From NCBI GenBank assembly GCA_004556545.1, contig SFGO01000028.1, forward strand, positions 1 through 36,545: a DNA stretch of 36,545 nt, read 5' to 3'. This DNA is from Clostridiales bacterium (GTDB lineage: Bacteria > Bacillota > Clostridia > Christensenellales > Aristaeellaceae). Position numbers and translations under genes: made by a program. Positions 23,390 through 31,588 of this stretch are shown one piece after another (position 1 is the first letter of the stretch; each line of letters begins with the position of its first letter). The notes under the pieces were generated by a model that ran no database searches, was not told where the DNA came from, and worked only from the letters and a program-made list of their open reading frames with translations.

Positions 23390-24177
23390 TCAGGCGCGGG
23401 GCTCCTGATCGCCATCGATCATCTGCAAAAAGGCGCGGGTGCGCGCTTCCTTCGGGTGATCGAAAAACGCCTTGGATGGGCCTTCCTCCACGATGACTCC
23501 GTTTTCCATAAAGGCCACCTTGTTGGAAACGTTCCGGGCAAAGCCCATTTCATGAGTGACCACCAGCATGGTCATGCCCTCCCGGGCCAGATCGCGCATG
23601 ACAGCCAGCATCTCGCCGGTCAGCTCCGGGTCGAGGGCGGAGGTCGGCTCGTCGAAATAGATGATCTCCGGGTCGGAGGCCAGCGCCCGGGCAATGGCCA
23701 CCCGCTGCTGCTGGCCGCCGGAAAGCTCGGCGGGATAAGCGTCCGCCCGGTCAGCCAGTCCGACCTTTTCCAGCATTTTCATACCGATGGCCTTTGCTTC
23801 CGCCTTGGGCATTTTCCGGGCAACCACCAGCCCTTCCATGATATTGCCCAGCGCCGTTTTGTTCAGAAACAGATTGTAGCTTTGAAACACAAAGGCCGTT
23901 TTGCGCCGAAGCCTGGCGATATCCCGCTTGGCCGCCTTTTGCAGGTCAAAGGTTTCGCCGTCGAAGGTCAGGGTTCCTCCGTCGGCGCGCTCCAGAAAAT
24001 TCAGGCACCGTAAAAGAGTGTCTTGCCGGAACCGCTGGGGCCCAGAATAGCGACCACATCGCCCTTGTCCACCTCCAGACTCACATCCCGCAGGACGGCC
24101 TGCTCGCCGAAGGATTTCCGGATATTGTCCACCCGAAGAAGACAGTCACGCCTTTCGTTTGCCATCCCGTTTGCCAT
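23390..24177 (-). pseudogene. Amino-acid ABC transporter ATPase, frameshifted in Walker A
   Basis: This encodes a GlnQ-type ATPase of polar amino acid import, broken in two frames. Reading from ATG 24177 (GGAGG about ten bases upstream) gives a normal start through VDNIRKSFGEQAVL and DVVAILGPSGSGKT, then meets a stop within a few codons. Restoring one base near 24018-24021 yields SGKTTLLRCLNFLE and joins the rest: KTAFVFQSYNLF, LSGGQQQRVAIARAL, IIYFDEPTSALDP and VVTHEMGFA. The one-base loss thus falls in the Walker A Thr-Thr pair. It is not in a homopolymer. Either the gene is recently dead or the assembly has an error. The gene overlaps the permease end by 32 bp, as in an operon. Confidence 0.85.
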
Positions 24178-24832
24178 AGGAAGACAGCCTCCTTTCCCCT
24201 GCCCGCTGAATAAACGTCAGAACCGTGGAAAACAGCAGGTAGATCGCCGCCACCTCGCAGTACAGGGGCAGCATTTCATAGGTCCGCGCCGCAATGCGCT
24301 GGGTGGCCATAAACATTTCCATCACGGTAATGTTGGCCGCCAGCGAAGTATCCTTCACCATGGAGATCAGCGAATTGGACAGGGGCGGGAAGGCCGTCCG
24401 CAGCGCCTGAGGCAGCACGATGCGCCGGATGATCTGCAGATAGCTCATGCCCACGCAGTAGCCCGCCTCCATCTGCCCGGCCGGGACGGCTTCCAGCGCC
24501 GCCCGCATGGTTTCGGCGCAGTACGCGCCCTCGTTGATGGAGAAAACGATAATCGCCGCCGGGAAGGGATCCAGCACAATGCCGATATCCGGCAGGCCGT
24601 AAAACACCACGAACAGCTGCACCAGCAGGGGCGTGCCGCGAATGACCCAGATATAGAACCGGGCGATCTGTTTCAGCACGCGGATGTTGGCGAACTGCAC
24701 CAGCGCCGTGATGATGGCGATGACCATGGCCAGCGAAAACGAAATGACCGTCAGCGGGATGGTCATGGTCAGTCCGGGCAGCAATATCTGCCCGAAGGAG
24801 TCGATCAGCAGTTGGAGTACACGATTGTTCAT
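24146..24832 (-). CDS. Amino-acid ABC transporter permease
   Basis: A 228-residue inner-membrane permease of the HisM/GlnP type. It has about five membrane segments (first LPGLTMTIPLTVISFSLAMV), the conserved IWVIRGTPLLVQLF block and, in the cytosolic EAA loop, EAGYCVGMSYLQIIRRIVLP, the ATPase-docking motif. The C-terminus is basic and its coding region overlaps the ATPase start by 32 bp in another frame. GGCAGGAA precedes ATG 24832. It is first in the permease/ATPase/binding-protein operon. Upstream is a 58-bp spacer from the DHH phosphoesterase gene; no clear promoter was found there, so read-through is possible. Confidence 0.92.
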   Translation of the reverse strand: MNNRVLQLLIDSFGQILLPGLTMTIPLTVISFSLAMVIAIITALVQFANIRVLKQIARFYIWVIRGTPLLVQLFVVFYGLPDIGIVLDPFPAAIIVFSINEGAYCAETMRAALEAVPAGQMEAGYCVGMSYLQIIRRIVLPQALRTAFPPLSNSLISMVKDTSLAANITVMEMFMATQRIAARTYEMLPLYCEVAAIYLLFSTVLTFIQRAGERRLSSYGKRDGKRKA

Positions 24833-24890
24833 TTCAATTCCTGCCTTTGTCTAAAACCGTTCTATAAAGGCCTTTTGTTCCAAGGAACGG

Positions 24891-25871
24891 CTACAGCCAA
24901 TCGTCATGTTCGGCCTTGTACTGTGCCGTCAGCCCATCCGCTTCCGCCACGAGGGCCTGCATTTCCTCCGGGCTGTACACGGTAGCCCCGCTGGCGCAGG
25001 CGTGGCCGCCGCCGTGATAGCGCTCCGCCAGCCCGTTCACCGACATGAACCGGGAGCGCAGCCGTACCCGAATGGAACCGTCCGGCGCATCGATGAAGGC
25101 CAGCTGGCAGATGCAGCCCCGGATGGTATCCAGATAGCCGATGGCGGCGCTGGCGCTCTCAAAGGAAAGGCCGAATTGTTCCTGCGTTTCCCGGTCAATC
25201 CGCAGCCAGACCACGCCGTTTTCCGTGCGCTGAAGCCGGTCATAGACCCATGCTTCAAAACGGAAGGAGTCGAACTCCCGCAGGTACAGCCGGGCGTAGA
25301 GCCGCTCCGTATCCACGCCCGCGTCCATCAGGAACGCGGCGCGCCGCAGCGTATCCCCGTTCACGCCGGGAAAACGGAAGCGGCCCGAATCCGTCACCAT
25401 GCCCAGATACAGGCAGGCAGCGGCCTGCGCGTCCAATTTCAGCGTTTCCGGGAAGGTCTCCGCCAGCGCGGCGATCATTTCGCAGCAAGACGAGCAGTCC
25501 TCCTCCACCCACAGGGTCGGGGCGTAGGGCTCCACGTTGGGGTGATGGTCGATCTTGACCAGCTCCCGGCAAAGGGAAAATTTCGGGTTGGAAATCCGAT
25601 TGGATGAGCCGGTATCCACCACGATTCCCAATGCATTGGCATAGGCCCCGTCGGGGATGGCAGGGTCGTCCGGCCCCAGAAAGGCCAGATGCTCGGAAAC
25701 GTCGCTTTCCGGCAGATCGATCTGCTTTTCCGGGAAGCTGAGGCGCAGCATCCGCTGCAAACCCTTGCTGGCCCCTAAACAATCCCCGTCGGGCCGGCTA
25801 TGACGGAAGAGCACGATATGCTCGTACTCCTCTATTTTCTGAAGAATGGGCAGCATCTTTTCCCGGGTCAT
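24891..25871 (-). CDS. DHH-DHHA1 family phosphoesterase, NrnA-like (copy 2)
   Basis: A 326-residue DHH phosphoesterase like NrnA, which degrades nanoRNA and dephosphorylates pAp. Motif I is HSRPDGDCLG (24-33), motif II VVDTGSS (84-90), motif III KIDHHPN with the DHH at 108-110, and motif IV GMVTDSGRF; the C-terminal DHHA1 domain ends with GGGHACASGATV. All manganese ligands are in place. Its ATG overlaps the upstream paralogue's stop as ATGA, so the two are translated in a coupled way. Start 25871 has GGAGG upstream. Sequence has diverged clearly from copy 1, suggesting separate or partner roles, for example a heteromer, which is inference. Confidence 0.88.
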   Translation of the reverse strand: MTREKMLPILQKIEEYEHIVLFRHSRPDGDCLGASKGLQRMLRLSFPEKQIDLPESDVSEHLAFLGPDDPAIPDGAYANALGIVVDTGSSNRISNPKFSLCRELVKIDHHPNVEPYAPTLWVEEDCSSCCEMIAALAETFPETLKLDAQAAACLYLGMVTDSGRFRFPGVNGDTLRRAAFLMDAGVDTERLYARLYLREFDSFRFEAWVYDRLQRTENGVVWLRIDRETQEQFGLSFESASAAIGYLDTIRGCICQLAFIDAPDGSIRVRLRSRFMSVNGLAERYHGGGHACASGATVYSPEEMQALVAEADGLTAQYKAEHDDWL

Positions 25872-26809
25872 TGCATTTCCTCCGCCAGTTTGTCCAGACG
25901 CTCCAGCATTTTCAGGGCCGTTTTTCGGTCGGGCACCGTGGCCCCGCTGGCCTTCTGATGGCCGCCGCCGCCGAAGGCCACGGCCACCGGGTTGATATTG
26001 ACCCGGTCGGAACGCAGCTCGCACAGCACGCCTTTGTCGCTTTCCGTGAAGTTCACCCAGATATGAACCCCGGCAATATCCGCCATCACATTCACCATGC
26101 CGCGGGAAAGGGTAAAATCGTCCGTGTGATACTGCACCTTTTCCTCCTGCGAGGTGTAAATATAGGCCACGCGGTGGGGCGTAAACCAGATTTTCAGCGC
26201 GAACTGCGCCCGCAGGCGTACCTGCTCGTAATCCATGGCATACAGGCAGTTATACAGCTCGTTGGTATCAAAGGGCTGCTCCCGCAGGAAAGCGGCCAGC
26301 CGGAAGGTGCGGGCGCTGACCGCGTCATAGCGGAACCGGCCCGAATCCGTCACCATTCCCGTAAAAAGGGACTTGGCCGACAGCGGCGACAGCTTCCAGC
26401 CGGATTCCTGCGCCATAGCGGCGATCAGGCCGCAGCAGCTTTCAAAGCTGCTGTCCACGACTTCCGTCTCCGTGATGGTCTCGCAGAACAGATGGTGGTC
26501 GATGCGCGCCGCAGCGCGGGCCGATGCATAGCGTCCGTCGCTGATGAGCGCCTTGGCGGACGTATCCAGCACCACGGCCAGCGCGCCCTCGTAGACCGCG
26601 TCGGGCACCTCGTCCATGACGCTGTCCTCCATAAAGGCATAGCGCCCGGCAGCGTCGCCCACCGCATAAACGGTCTTGCCCGGATAGTTGTCCAAAATCA
26701 GGTGCTTCAGGCCGATCTGGCTTCCCAGCGCATCCCCGTCCGGGTTCTGATGCCGGTGCAGCACAATCACCTCATGAGCTTCAATCAGCTTTCGAATGGC
26801 TTCAAACAT
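25868..26809 (-). CDS. DHH-DHHA1 family phosphoesterase, NrnA-like (copy 1)
   Basis: A 313-residue NrnA-like phosphoesterase. Motif I HRHQNPDGDALGS (18-30) is close to the canonical HxNPDGDALGS form; motif II is VVLDTSAKA, motif III RIDHHLF (DHH 104-106), motif IV GMVTDSGRF, and the DHHA1 glycine motif is FGGGGHQKASGAT. All catalytic residues are kept. It would remove 2- to 5-nt RNA ends or pAp in the cytosol. AAGGAAAA precedes ATG 26809, and a promoter lies about 70 bp upstream. It is the first of two paralogues in the operon. Being nearer the canonical motif I, it is the more likely general NrnA. Confidence 0.88.
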   Translation of the reverse strand: MFEAIRKLIEAHEVIVLHRHQNPDGDALGSQIGLKHLILDNYPGKTVYAVGDAAGRYAFMEDSVMDEVPDAVYEGALAVVLDTSAKALISDGRYASARAAARIDHHLFCETITETEVVDSSFESCCGLIAAMAQESGWKLSPLSAKSLFTGMVTDSGRFRYDAVSARTFRLAAFLREQPFDTNELYNCLYAMDYEQVRLRAQFALKIWFTPHRVAYIYTSQEEKVQYHTDDFTLSRGMVNVMADIAGVHIWVNFTESDKGVLCELRSDRVNINPVAVAFGGGGHQKASGATVPDRKTALKMLERLDKLAEEMQ

Positions 26810-26878
26810 CGGTTTTCCTTTCCCTGCTATTCTTTTTGTGGCAATGGCTTTCGATTCAAAACCGAACAGCCGTTTCCC

Positions 26879-26908
26879 ATTATACAGGACAAGCCTATCT
26901 CTATGCAA
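26879..26908 (-). promoter_or_regulatory. Promoter of the DHH phosphoesterase pair
   Basis: On the minus strand TTGCAT (26903-26908) and TATAAT (26879-26884) are 18 bp apart. It lies between the MATE stop and the phosphoesterase start. Confidence 0.55.
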
Positions 26909-26910
26909 GA

Positions 26911-28257
26911 TTATGCGCCGCGGGTCAAAAACCACATGCGCCGATAGTACACCGGAATCAGCAGAAGGATCGCGCCCAGCCATGCCAGCGGACTGGCCAG
27001 ACAGATGCCGGTATAGCCAATCAGCCGGGACAGGAAGGTGGTCGCGGCAATGCGCACCACCAGTTCGATCATGCAGGCCATAAACGGCGAGCGGCTGTCC
27101 CCCATGCTCTGCTCGGCAGAGCGGTAAATCAGCAGGAAGCCCAGCAGCGGGTAAAAGGGCGCGACGGCCACCAGATAGCCCATCGCATATTCCACCACGG
27201 CGGCGGTCGGCGCGTCGATGAACAGGGAAACCACCTGTCTGCGGCAGACCAGCATCAGCGCGGCCATCAGCACATTGGCCGTGGTCAGCTGGATCAGCGC
27301 CGCCCGGACGCCCTCCCGGATGCGCCCATACAGCTTTGCGCCGTAATTCTGAGCCACATAATTGGCCGCCGCAATACCGAGCGCGTTGTTCATCAGCACG
27401 GAAAACTGATCGACTTTGGTCGCTGCCGTATATCCGGCGATGGCCGACGGCCCCAGCGCGTTCACCGCCGCCTGCATAGCCAGCTGGCCGATGCACATCA
27501 CGGACATCTGAAAACCCATGGGAAATCCCACCTTCAGGTGAGCTGCCGTCTCCTGCCGCCATTCCATTCGGTTCATTCGGAAGGAAGACAGGCGCTGCCG
27601 CATGACCGGGTAGTTCCGCACGCCCACGATGGTACACAGAACAGCGGAGATCAGCTGACTGAGCACCGTGGCCCATGCCGCGCCCGCAACGCCCATCCGC
27701 AGGGGAACGATAAACAGAATATCCAGCGCCACGTTGCCCAGCGAAGACGCCACCAGAAAGATGACCGGCGTGCGGCTGTCCCCCAGCGCCCGCAGCATAT
27801 TGGAGATCATATTGTAGAAGATCGTTGCGCCCGTCCCCAGCAGAATGACGAACATGTAGTCGTAGGCGGCTTCATAGATCGCTTCCGGCGTCTGCATCCA
27901 CCGAAGGATGGGATGAGCCAGCAGGCAGCACAGCACCGTCAGCACAAGGGTGAAAAACAGGGACAGCGCCCACGAAATCCGAACGCTTCGCTCCATTCCA
28001 GCCTGATCCTTTGCGCCGAAGCGCTGCCCCAGACAGATGCCGAAGCCGCCGGTAAAGCCCTGAATAAAGCACAGCACCAGATAAATGATGATGCTGGTGG
28101 AGCCTACCGCTGCCAGCGCGTCCGCCCCCAGCGTGCGGCCCACGATCACAGAGTCGGCCAGCGTATAAAAGAGCTGGAACAGGTTTCCGCCGATTACCGG
28201 CAGTGCAAAACGAAGCAGCACCCGCGCCGGTTTTCCCTGTGTCAAATCCTTTTCCAT
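26911..28257 (-). CDS. MATE family multidrug/Na+ exporter
   Basis: A 448-residue membrane exporter of the MATE family (DinF/NorM-type) that pumps cationic drugs or metabolites using Na+ or H+. The N-terminus LLRFALPVIGGNLFQLFYTLADSVIVGRTLG is the family start (seen here in two parts), and the second half repeats the fold with LKVGFPMGFQMSVMCIGQLA. About twelve hydrophobic segments are evident, as expected. GGAGG lies about ten bases before ATG 28257; an in-frame ATG nine bases upstream is too close to the site. It has its own promoter and faces a divergent secreted-protein gene. The substrate is not known. Confidence 0.9.
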   Translation of the reverse strand: MEKDLTQGKPARVLLRFALPVIGGNLFQLFYTLADSVIVGRTLGADALAAVGSTSIIIYLVLCFIQGFTGGFGICLGQRFGAKDQAGMERSVRISWALSLFFTLVLTVLCCLLAHPILRWMQTPEAIYEAAYDYMFVILLGTGATIFYNMISNMLRALGDSRTPVIFLVASSLGNVALDILFIVPLRMGVAGAAWATVLSQLISAVLCTIVGVRNYPVMRQRLSSFRMNRMEWRQETAAHLKVGFPMGFQMSVMCIGQLAMQAAVNALGPSAIAGYTAATKVDQFSVLMNNALGIAAANYVAQNYGAKLYGRIREGVRAALIQLTTANVLMAALMLVCRRQVVSLFIDAPTAAVVEYAMGYLVAVAPFYPLLGFLLIYRSAEQSMGDSRSPFMACMIELVVRIAATTFLSRLIGYTGICLASPLAWLGAILLLIPVYYRRMWFLTRGA

Positions 28258-28327
28258 AGATGTCATTCCTCCTGCGGGCTTTTCCCTATCCCATCGTGTA
28301 TCTTCACTCTTTTCGGATCCGGACGCT

Positions 28328-28356
28328 ATCCTATCATACAAACGGCCTGCCGTCAA
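28328..28356 (-). promoter_or_regulatory. Promoter of the MATE exporter gene
   Basis: On the minus strand TTGACG (28351-28356) is 17 bp from TAGGAT (28328-28333). Start codon at 28257. Confidence 0.6.
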
Positions 28357-28411
28357 AGAAAAACTGCGCCGAAAATCCCCTTTGCCGCAGCCTTTTCCCC
28401 GCCTTTTTTCC

Positions 28412-28441
28412 TTGCCTAAGCATTGCGGGCTATGCTATAAT
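28412..28441 (+). promoter_or_regulatory. Extended -10 promoter of the NAGPA-type gene
   Basis: TTGCCT (28412-28417) and TATAAT (28436-28441), 18 bp apart, with TGC immediately before the -10, making an extended -10 element. It drives the two-gene secreted-protein operon. Confidence 0.7.
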
Positions 28442-28495
28442 GATGCGAATGTGGCTTGCGTTACAAAAGTTTGCCATTCAGGAAGGGTTTGCTGT

Positions 28496-29593
28496 ATGAT
28501 GTGCCAAAAAAAGACCGGTTTTCTCTTTTCGAAGCGGCTGGCGGCCTGCGCGGCGGCGCTGGTCATGCTGCTGTCCCTGCTGCCTGCCGCTATAGCGGAG
28601 GAATCCGTCGCTGAAACGGCTGCTCCCGAAGTCACGGAAGCGCCCGCGTCCCAGCCTTCCGCCGAAGACAGTACCGCTGTCTTCACGCCCCTTTACGCCC
28701 TGCGGGACGATGCTCCGGCCCTGACCGCCGACGGCTTCCTTCCCGAAGACGCGGATCCGTCCTATTATCTGGTGATGAACGATGAAGCAGGCGAATGGAC
28801 GTACGTGGACAGCCAGCTGTTCATCAACATCCGCCGCTTTCAGGACGTGGTGGAGCGCAACCGCAAGCTGGTGTGGTACGAAACCGAGATCAAGGTGATC
28901 CCGGGCGTGAAGTTCGTCACCCAGCATGCCAATCCCGAGCAGATTGGCCGCCGCTTCATGATGGCGGAGGATTTTGCCACTCAGCTCAACAGCATTCTGG
29001 CCTTCAGCGATGATTTCTACGGCTTCCGGGTCTATCAGAAGCGCCGCCCCGGCATCATTATCCAGAATGGGGTGCTTCTGGCTAACGACTCTTTGAAAGA
29101 GCCTCATTATACGCTGCCTTCCTATGACCTGATCGCCCTGTATCCCGACGGAAGCATGAAGACCTATCTGGCGGGCAGCATCGACGGCGAAGAGCTGATG
29201 GCGCAGGGCGCTACGGACACCTGGTGCTTCGGCCCCGTGCTGCTCAGCGAGAGCCAGATCGGCCAGCAGGTGATCGACAAGGTGTTCGAATACGCCAATC
29301 CCCGGCAGGCGCTGGGCATGATCGAGCCAAACCATTACCTGCTGATGACCGTGGAGGGCCGCAACAAGCGTTCCGACGGCGTGGGTCTGATCTGGGTGGC
29401 CGAAAGGATGAAGGAGCTGGGCTGTACCGAAGCCCTGAACCTGGACGGCGGCAACTCGGTCAAGCTGGTCTTTATGGGCCAGCTGGTGAATTCCGACCGG
29501 CATTATAATAAGAAGAACGACCGCTCCGTCACCAGTCTGATCACGCTGGGCACGTTCCCGCTGGACACGCTGAGCCAGACGGACGAGCAGTGA
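28496..29593 (+). CDS. Secreted phosphodiester glycosidase (NAGPA/DUF2233) family protein
   Basis: A 365-residue exported protein. The signal peptide (about 1-35) has a cluster of basic residues before the hydrophobic core, and a Thr/Glu/Pro-rich linker follows (36-60). The C-terminal two-thirds match the NAGPA fold (PF09992): RRPGIIIQNGVLLAND, ATDTWCFGPVLL and the hallmark ALNLDGGNSVKLVFMG. The family removes GlcNAc from phosphodiesters in animals and is linked to exopolysaccharide turnover in bacteria. GGAAGGG precedes ATG 28496; the longer frame has no site. The middle region (60-150) is not recognised. It is the first gene of a two-gene operon with a lectin-like protein 21 bp away; a surface-glycan role is plausible. 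Confidence 0.85.
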   Translation: MMCQKKTGFLFSKRLAACAAALVMLLSLLPAAIAEESVAETAAPEVTEAPASQPSAEDSTAVFTPLYALRDDAPALTADGFLPEDADPSYYLVMNDEAGEWTYVDSQLFINIRRFQDVVERNRKLVWYETEIKVIPGVKFVTQHANPEQIGRRFMMAEDFATQLNSILAFSDDFYGFRVYQKRRPGIIIQNGVLLANDSLKEPHYTLPSYDLIALYPDGSMKTYLAGSIDGEELMAQGATDTWCFGPVLLSESQIGQQVIDKVFEYANPRQALGMIEPNHYLLMTVEGRNKRSDGVGLIWVAERMKELGCTEALNLDGGNSVKLVFMGQLVNSDRHYNKKNDRSVTSLITLGTFPLDTLSQTDEQ

Positions 29594-29614
29594 CGGCAAA
29601 GGAGAATCAGAACC

Positions 29615-31240
29615 ATGAGAAAATTTCGTTTGGCTTCCAGACTGACGGCGCTGGTACTGGCGGCGCTGCTGATGATGAGCGCGGCTTGGGCCGAGGGCAC
29701 GGAGGACGCGGCGCTGCAGGCCCAATACGACGCGGCGCTTCAGCTATACGAGGCTGGCGATTATGCCGGGGCTTATGAAGCTTTCTCCGCTCTGGAGGAT
29801 TTTTCCGACAGCCGGGCCAAGGCCGGGGACAGCCGCCGTCAGTGGAAAGCCGCGACCTACAAAGAAGCGGTCTCCCTCTACAGCAAAAAGCAGTACGCCG
29901 AGGCCAAGCCGCTGTTCGAGGAACTTGGCAATTATGAAAAGAGCAAGTCCTATCTGGGCACCTGCACCACGCAGGTGATGCGCAGCGACTATCTGCGCGC
30001 CAAGGAGCTGTATTCCAACGGCGAATACGCAGAGGCCAAGGAGCTTTTCGAGTCGCTGGGTTCCTTCAGTGACAGCCGCAAGCGCGCCAAAGCCGCCGAT
30101 GAAAAGCTGCAGGAGCAGCTGAAGCTGGAAGCGGAAAATCAGGCCTATGCCAAGGGGCTGGAGCTGGAAGCCGCCGGAAAGCTGGCCGAGGCCCGGGACA
30201 GCTTCATCGAAGCGGGCGCTCACGAGGGCGCTACCGAAAAGGTCTATGAAACGGCGCGGGAGCTGGCCCGCCGCAGCGCCTATGCCAAGGCGCAGGATTA
30301 CGCTCATGACGGCGATTATCTTTCCGCCGCCAACTGGTTCCTGGCGCTGGGCGGCTACGAGGACAGCGCCGAGCAGGCCGTCAAGATGCAGGAAGCCTGG
30401 CAGAAAGCCGAGTACGCGCTGGCCGGGGAAAACAGCGACAAGGCTGAAGCGCTGGCGCAATATCTGGCGCTGGGCGATTACGAAGACAGCGCTGACAAGG
30501 CCGCCGAGCTGAAAAAGTCCGTGACGGGGTCGCTGGTTTATTACGCTGCCGCCGCGTTGGAAGAAGCGGGGGACCTGAAAGCGGCGCAGGCCGGGTTTGA
30601 AGCCGCTTCTTACGGGGATGCTTCGGAACGGGCCGCGCAGGTCGCTGAAACGCTAAAAAATAACGCCACGTACATTCAGGCCGAATGCGCCCGCATGGTG
30701 TGGGATCTGGATACCGCCAACGCGCTGTTTGAATCTCTGGGCGATTTCAGCAACGCTTCCGTGATGGTGATGCCCGAAATGGAACCCATCACCGCCGTTC
30801 GGCTTCGGGATGACAACACTTCCGAGAAGTCGGAAATCTTTACCGCCCCCGACGGCACGAAGCATCAGTATCAGATCTTCAAGGGCGTGCCCACCTGGCG
30901 GCAGGCGCAGGTGTTCTGCGAGCTGCTGGGCGGCCATCTGGCAACCCTGACCAGCGCGGAAGAAAATGATTTCGTCTATCACTTCATGCGGGACAGCGGC
31001 TATCTGACCGCCTTCTTCGGCCTTTCCGACGAAGCCCGCACCGGTGACTGGATCTGGGTCACCGGCGAACCGTTCGATTATGTGAACTGGCATGAGAATG
31101 AGCCCAGCCGTTCCGCCAAGGAACGTTACGGCATGTATTTCTACAAGCATCTGGACGGAACCTGGAACGACAGTCATTTCTACGAGACGGCCAAGGTGGA
31201 TCCGGGCTGCAGCTACATCTGCGAGTGGGATGTGGACTGA
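29615..31240 (+). CDS. Secreted repeat protein with C-type lectin-like domain
   Basis: A 541-residue exported protein. After a signal peptide (1-26) come about eight imperfect helical repeats (about 32-385), each around 30-45 residues with a core like YAEAKELFESLGSFSDS, an SEL1/TPR-like alpha-hairpin pattern seen in Firmicute proteins of unknown role. The C-terminal 125 residues (about 414-541) form a C-type lectin-like domain: WRQAQVFCELLGGHLATL, WVTGEPFDYVNWHENEP, GTWNDSHF (the WND motif) and the last Cys536 (ICEWD) pairing with Cys435. The Ca2+-site EPN is replaced by ENEP, so calcium-dependent sugar binding is uncertain. AAAGGAG precedes ATG 29615. It is co-operonic with the NAGPA-type gene and ends at a terminator. 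The lectin domain may bind glycans or proteins outside the cell. Confidence 0.82.
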   Translation: MRKFRLASRLTALVLAALLMMSAAWAEGTEDAALQAQYDAALQLYEAGDYAGAYEAFSALEDFSDSRAKAGDSRRQWKAATYKEAVSLYSKKQYAEAKPLFEELGNYEKSKSYLGTCTTQVMRSDYLRAKELYSNGEYAEAKELFESLGSFSDSRKRAKAADEKLQEQLKLEAENQAYAKGLELEAAGKLAEARDSFIEAGAHEGATEKVYETARELARRSAYAKAQDYAHDGDYLSAANWFLALGGYEDSAEQAVKMQEAWQKAEYALAGENSDKAEALAQYLALGDYEDSADKAAELKKSVTGSLVYYAAAALEEAGDLKAAQAGFEAASYGDASERAAQVAETLKNNATYIQAECARMVWDLDTANALFESLGDFSNASVMVMPEMEPITAVRLRDDNTSEKSEIFTAPDGTKHQYQIFKGVPTWRQAQVFCELLGGHLATLTSAEENDFVYHFMRDSGYLTAFFGLSDEARTGDWIWVTGEPFDYVNWHENEPSRSAKERYGMYFYKHLDGTWNDSHFYETAKVDPGCSYICEWDVD

Positions 31241-31276
31241 CGGGCTTTGGACGGCTGAGGGAATTTGAAAATAAGG

Positions 31277-31304
31277 GCGCTTCTGCCCTGTGAGGGAGAA
31301 GCGC
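31277..31304 (+). terminator. Terminator after the lectin-like gene
   Basis: GCGCTTCT (31277-31284) pairs with AGAAGCGC (31297-31304) and is followed by TCTCATTTTATC. Moderately strong; T tract imperfect. Confidence 0.65.
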
Positions 31305-31542
31305 TCTCATTTTATCAAAAAGCCATGTGAAGGAGAACGCGCAAATGCTCCACGTCCGTAGAGGACTACTGCCGCTTTAGTCCGCGCTTGCTCTCCCCCC
31401 TGCGGGACGCTCATTTTCTATAGAGAGACTCCATCGCCTGACCGCCGTCCGTCGAAACAAACCTTTGGTGCGCTCGGATGGAGAGCAAACCCTGCTCCGC
31501 AGCGCTTCCGTATCCTTATGGCAGAAATCCTTACGGCAGAAA
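31305..31542. other. Gene-free stretch upstream of the secF terminator
   Basis: No gene or recognised RNA was seen in this stretch between the lectin-gene terminator and the secF terminator. A 13-bp motif, TTA-GGCAGAAA with one change, is repeated in tandem at about 31516-31528 and 31531-31543. No ribosome-binding site plus frame is convincing. Confidence 0.5.
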
Positions 31543-31571
31543 AAAGGCCTGCGCATGATGCACAGACCTTT
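31543..31571 (-). terminator. Terminator of the secDF operon
   Basis: On the minus strand 31571-31560 pairs with 31554-31543 over 12 bp, with two G-U wobbles, and is followed by T6 (complement of 31540-31545). On the plus strand the same positions would be mismatches, showing that it is built for the minus-strand transcript. Confidence 0.85.
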
Positions 31572-31588
31572 CTCTTTTTTGGTCTTGG

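Noticed and set aside
22490..24013. Long plus-strand open frame opposite the amino-acid transporter genes
   Set aside because: It runs antisense to well-supported ABC-transporter genes and has no ribosome-binding site or recognisable domain.
25868..27676. One 602-residue minus-strand frame joining an upstream segment to a DHH phosphoesterase
   Set aside because: The first part is a shadow of the MATE gene; the true start of the phosphoesterase, with ribosome-binding site, is at 26809.
29615..31240. Possible diversity-generating retroelement target in the lectin-like domain
   Set aside because: No template repeat, accessory gene or reverse transcriptase is in the window, so only the fold supports it.
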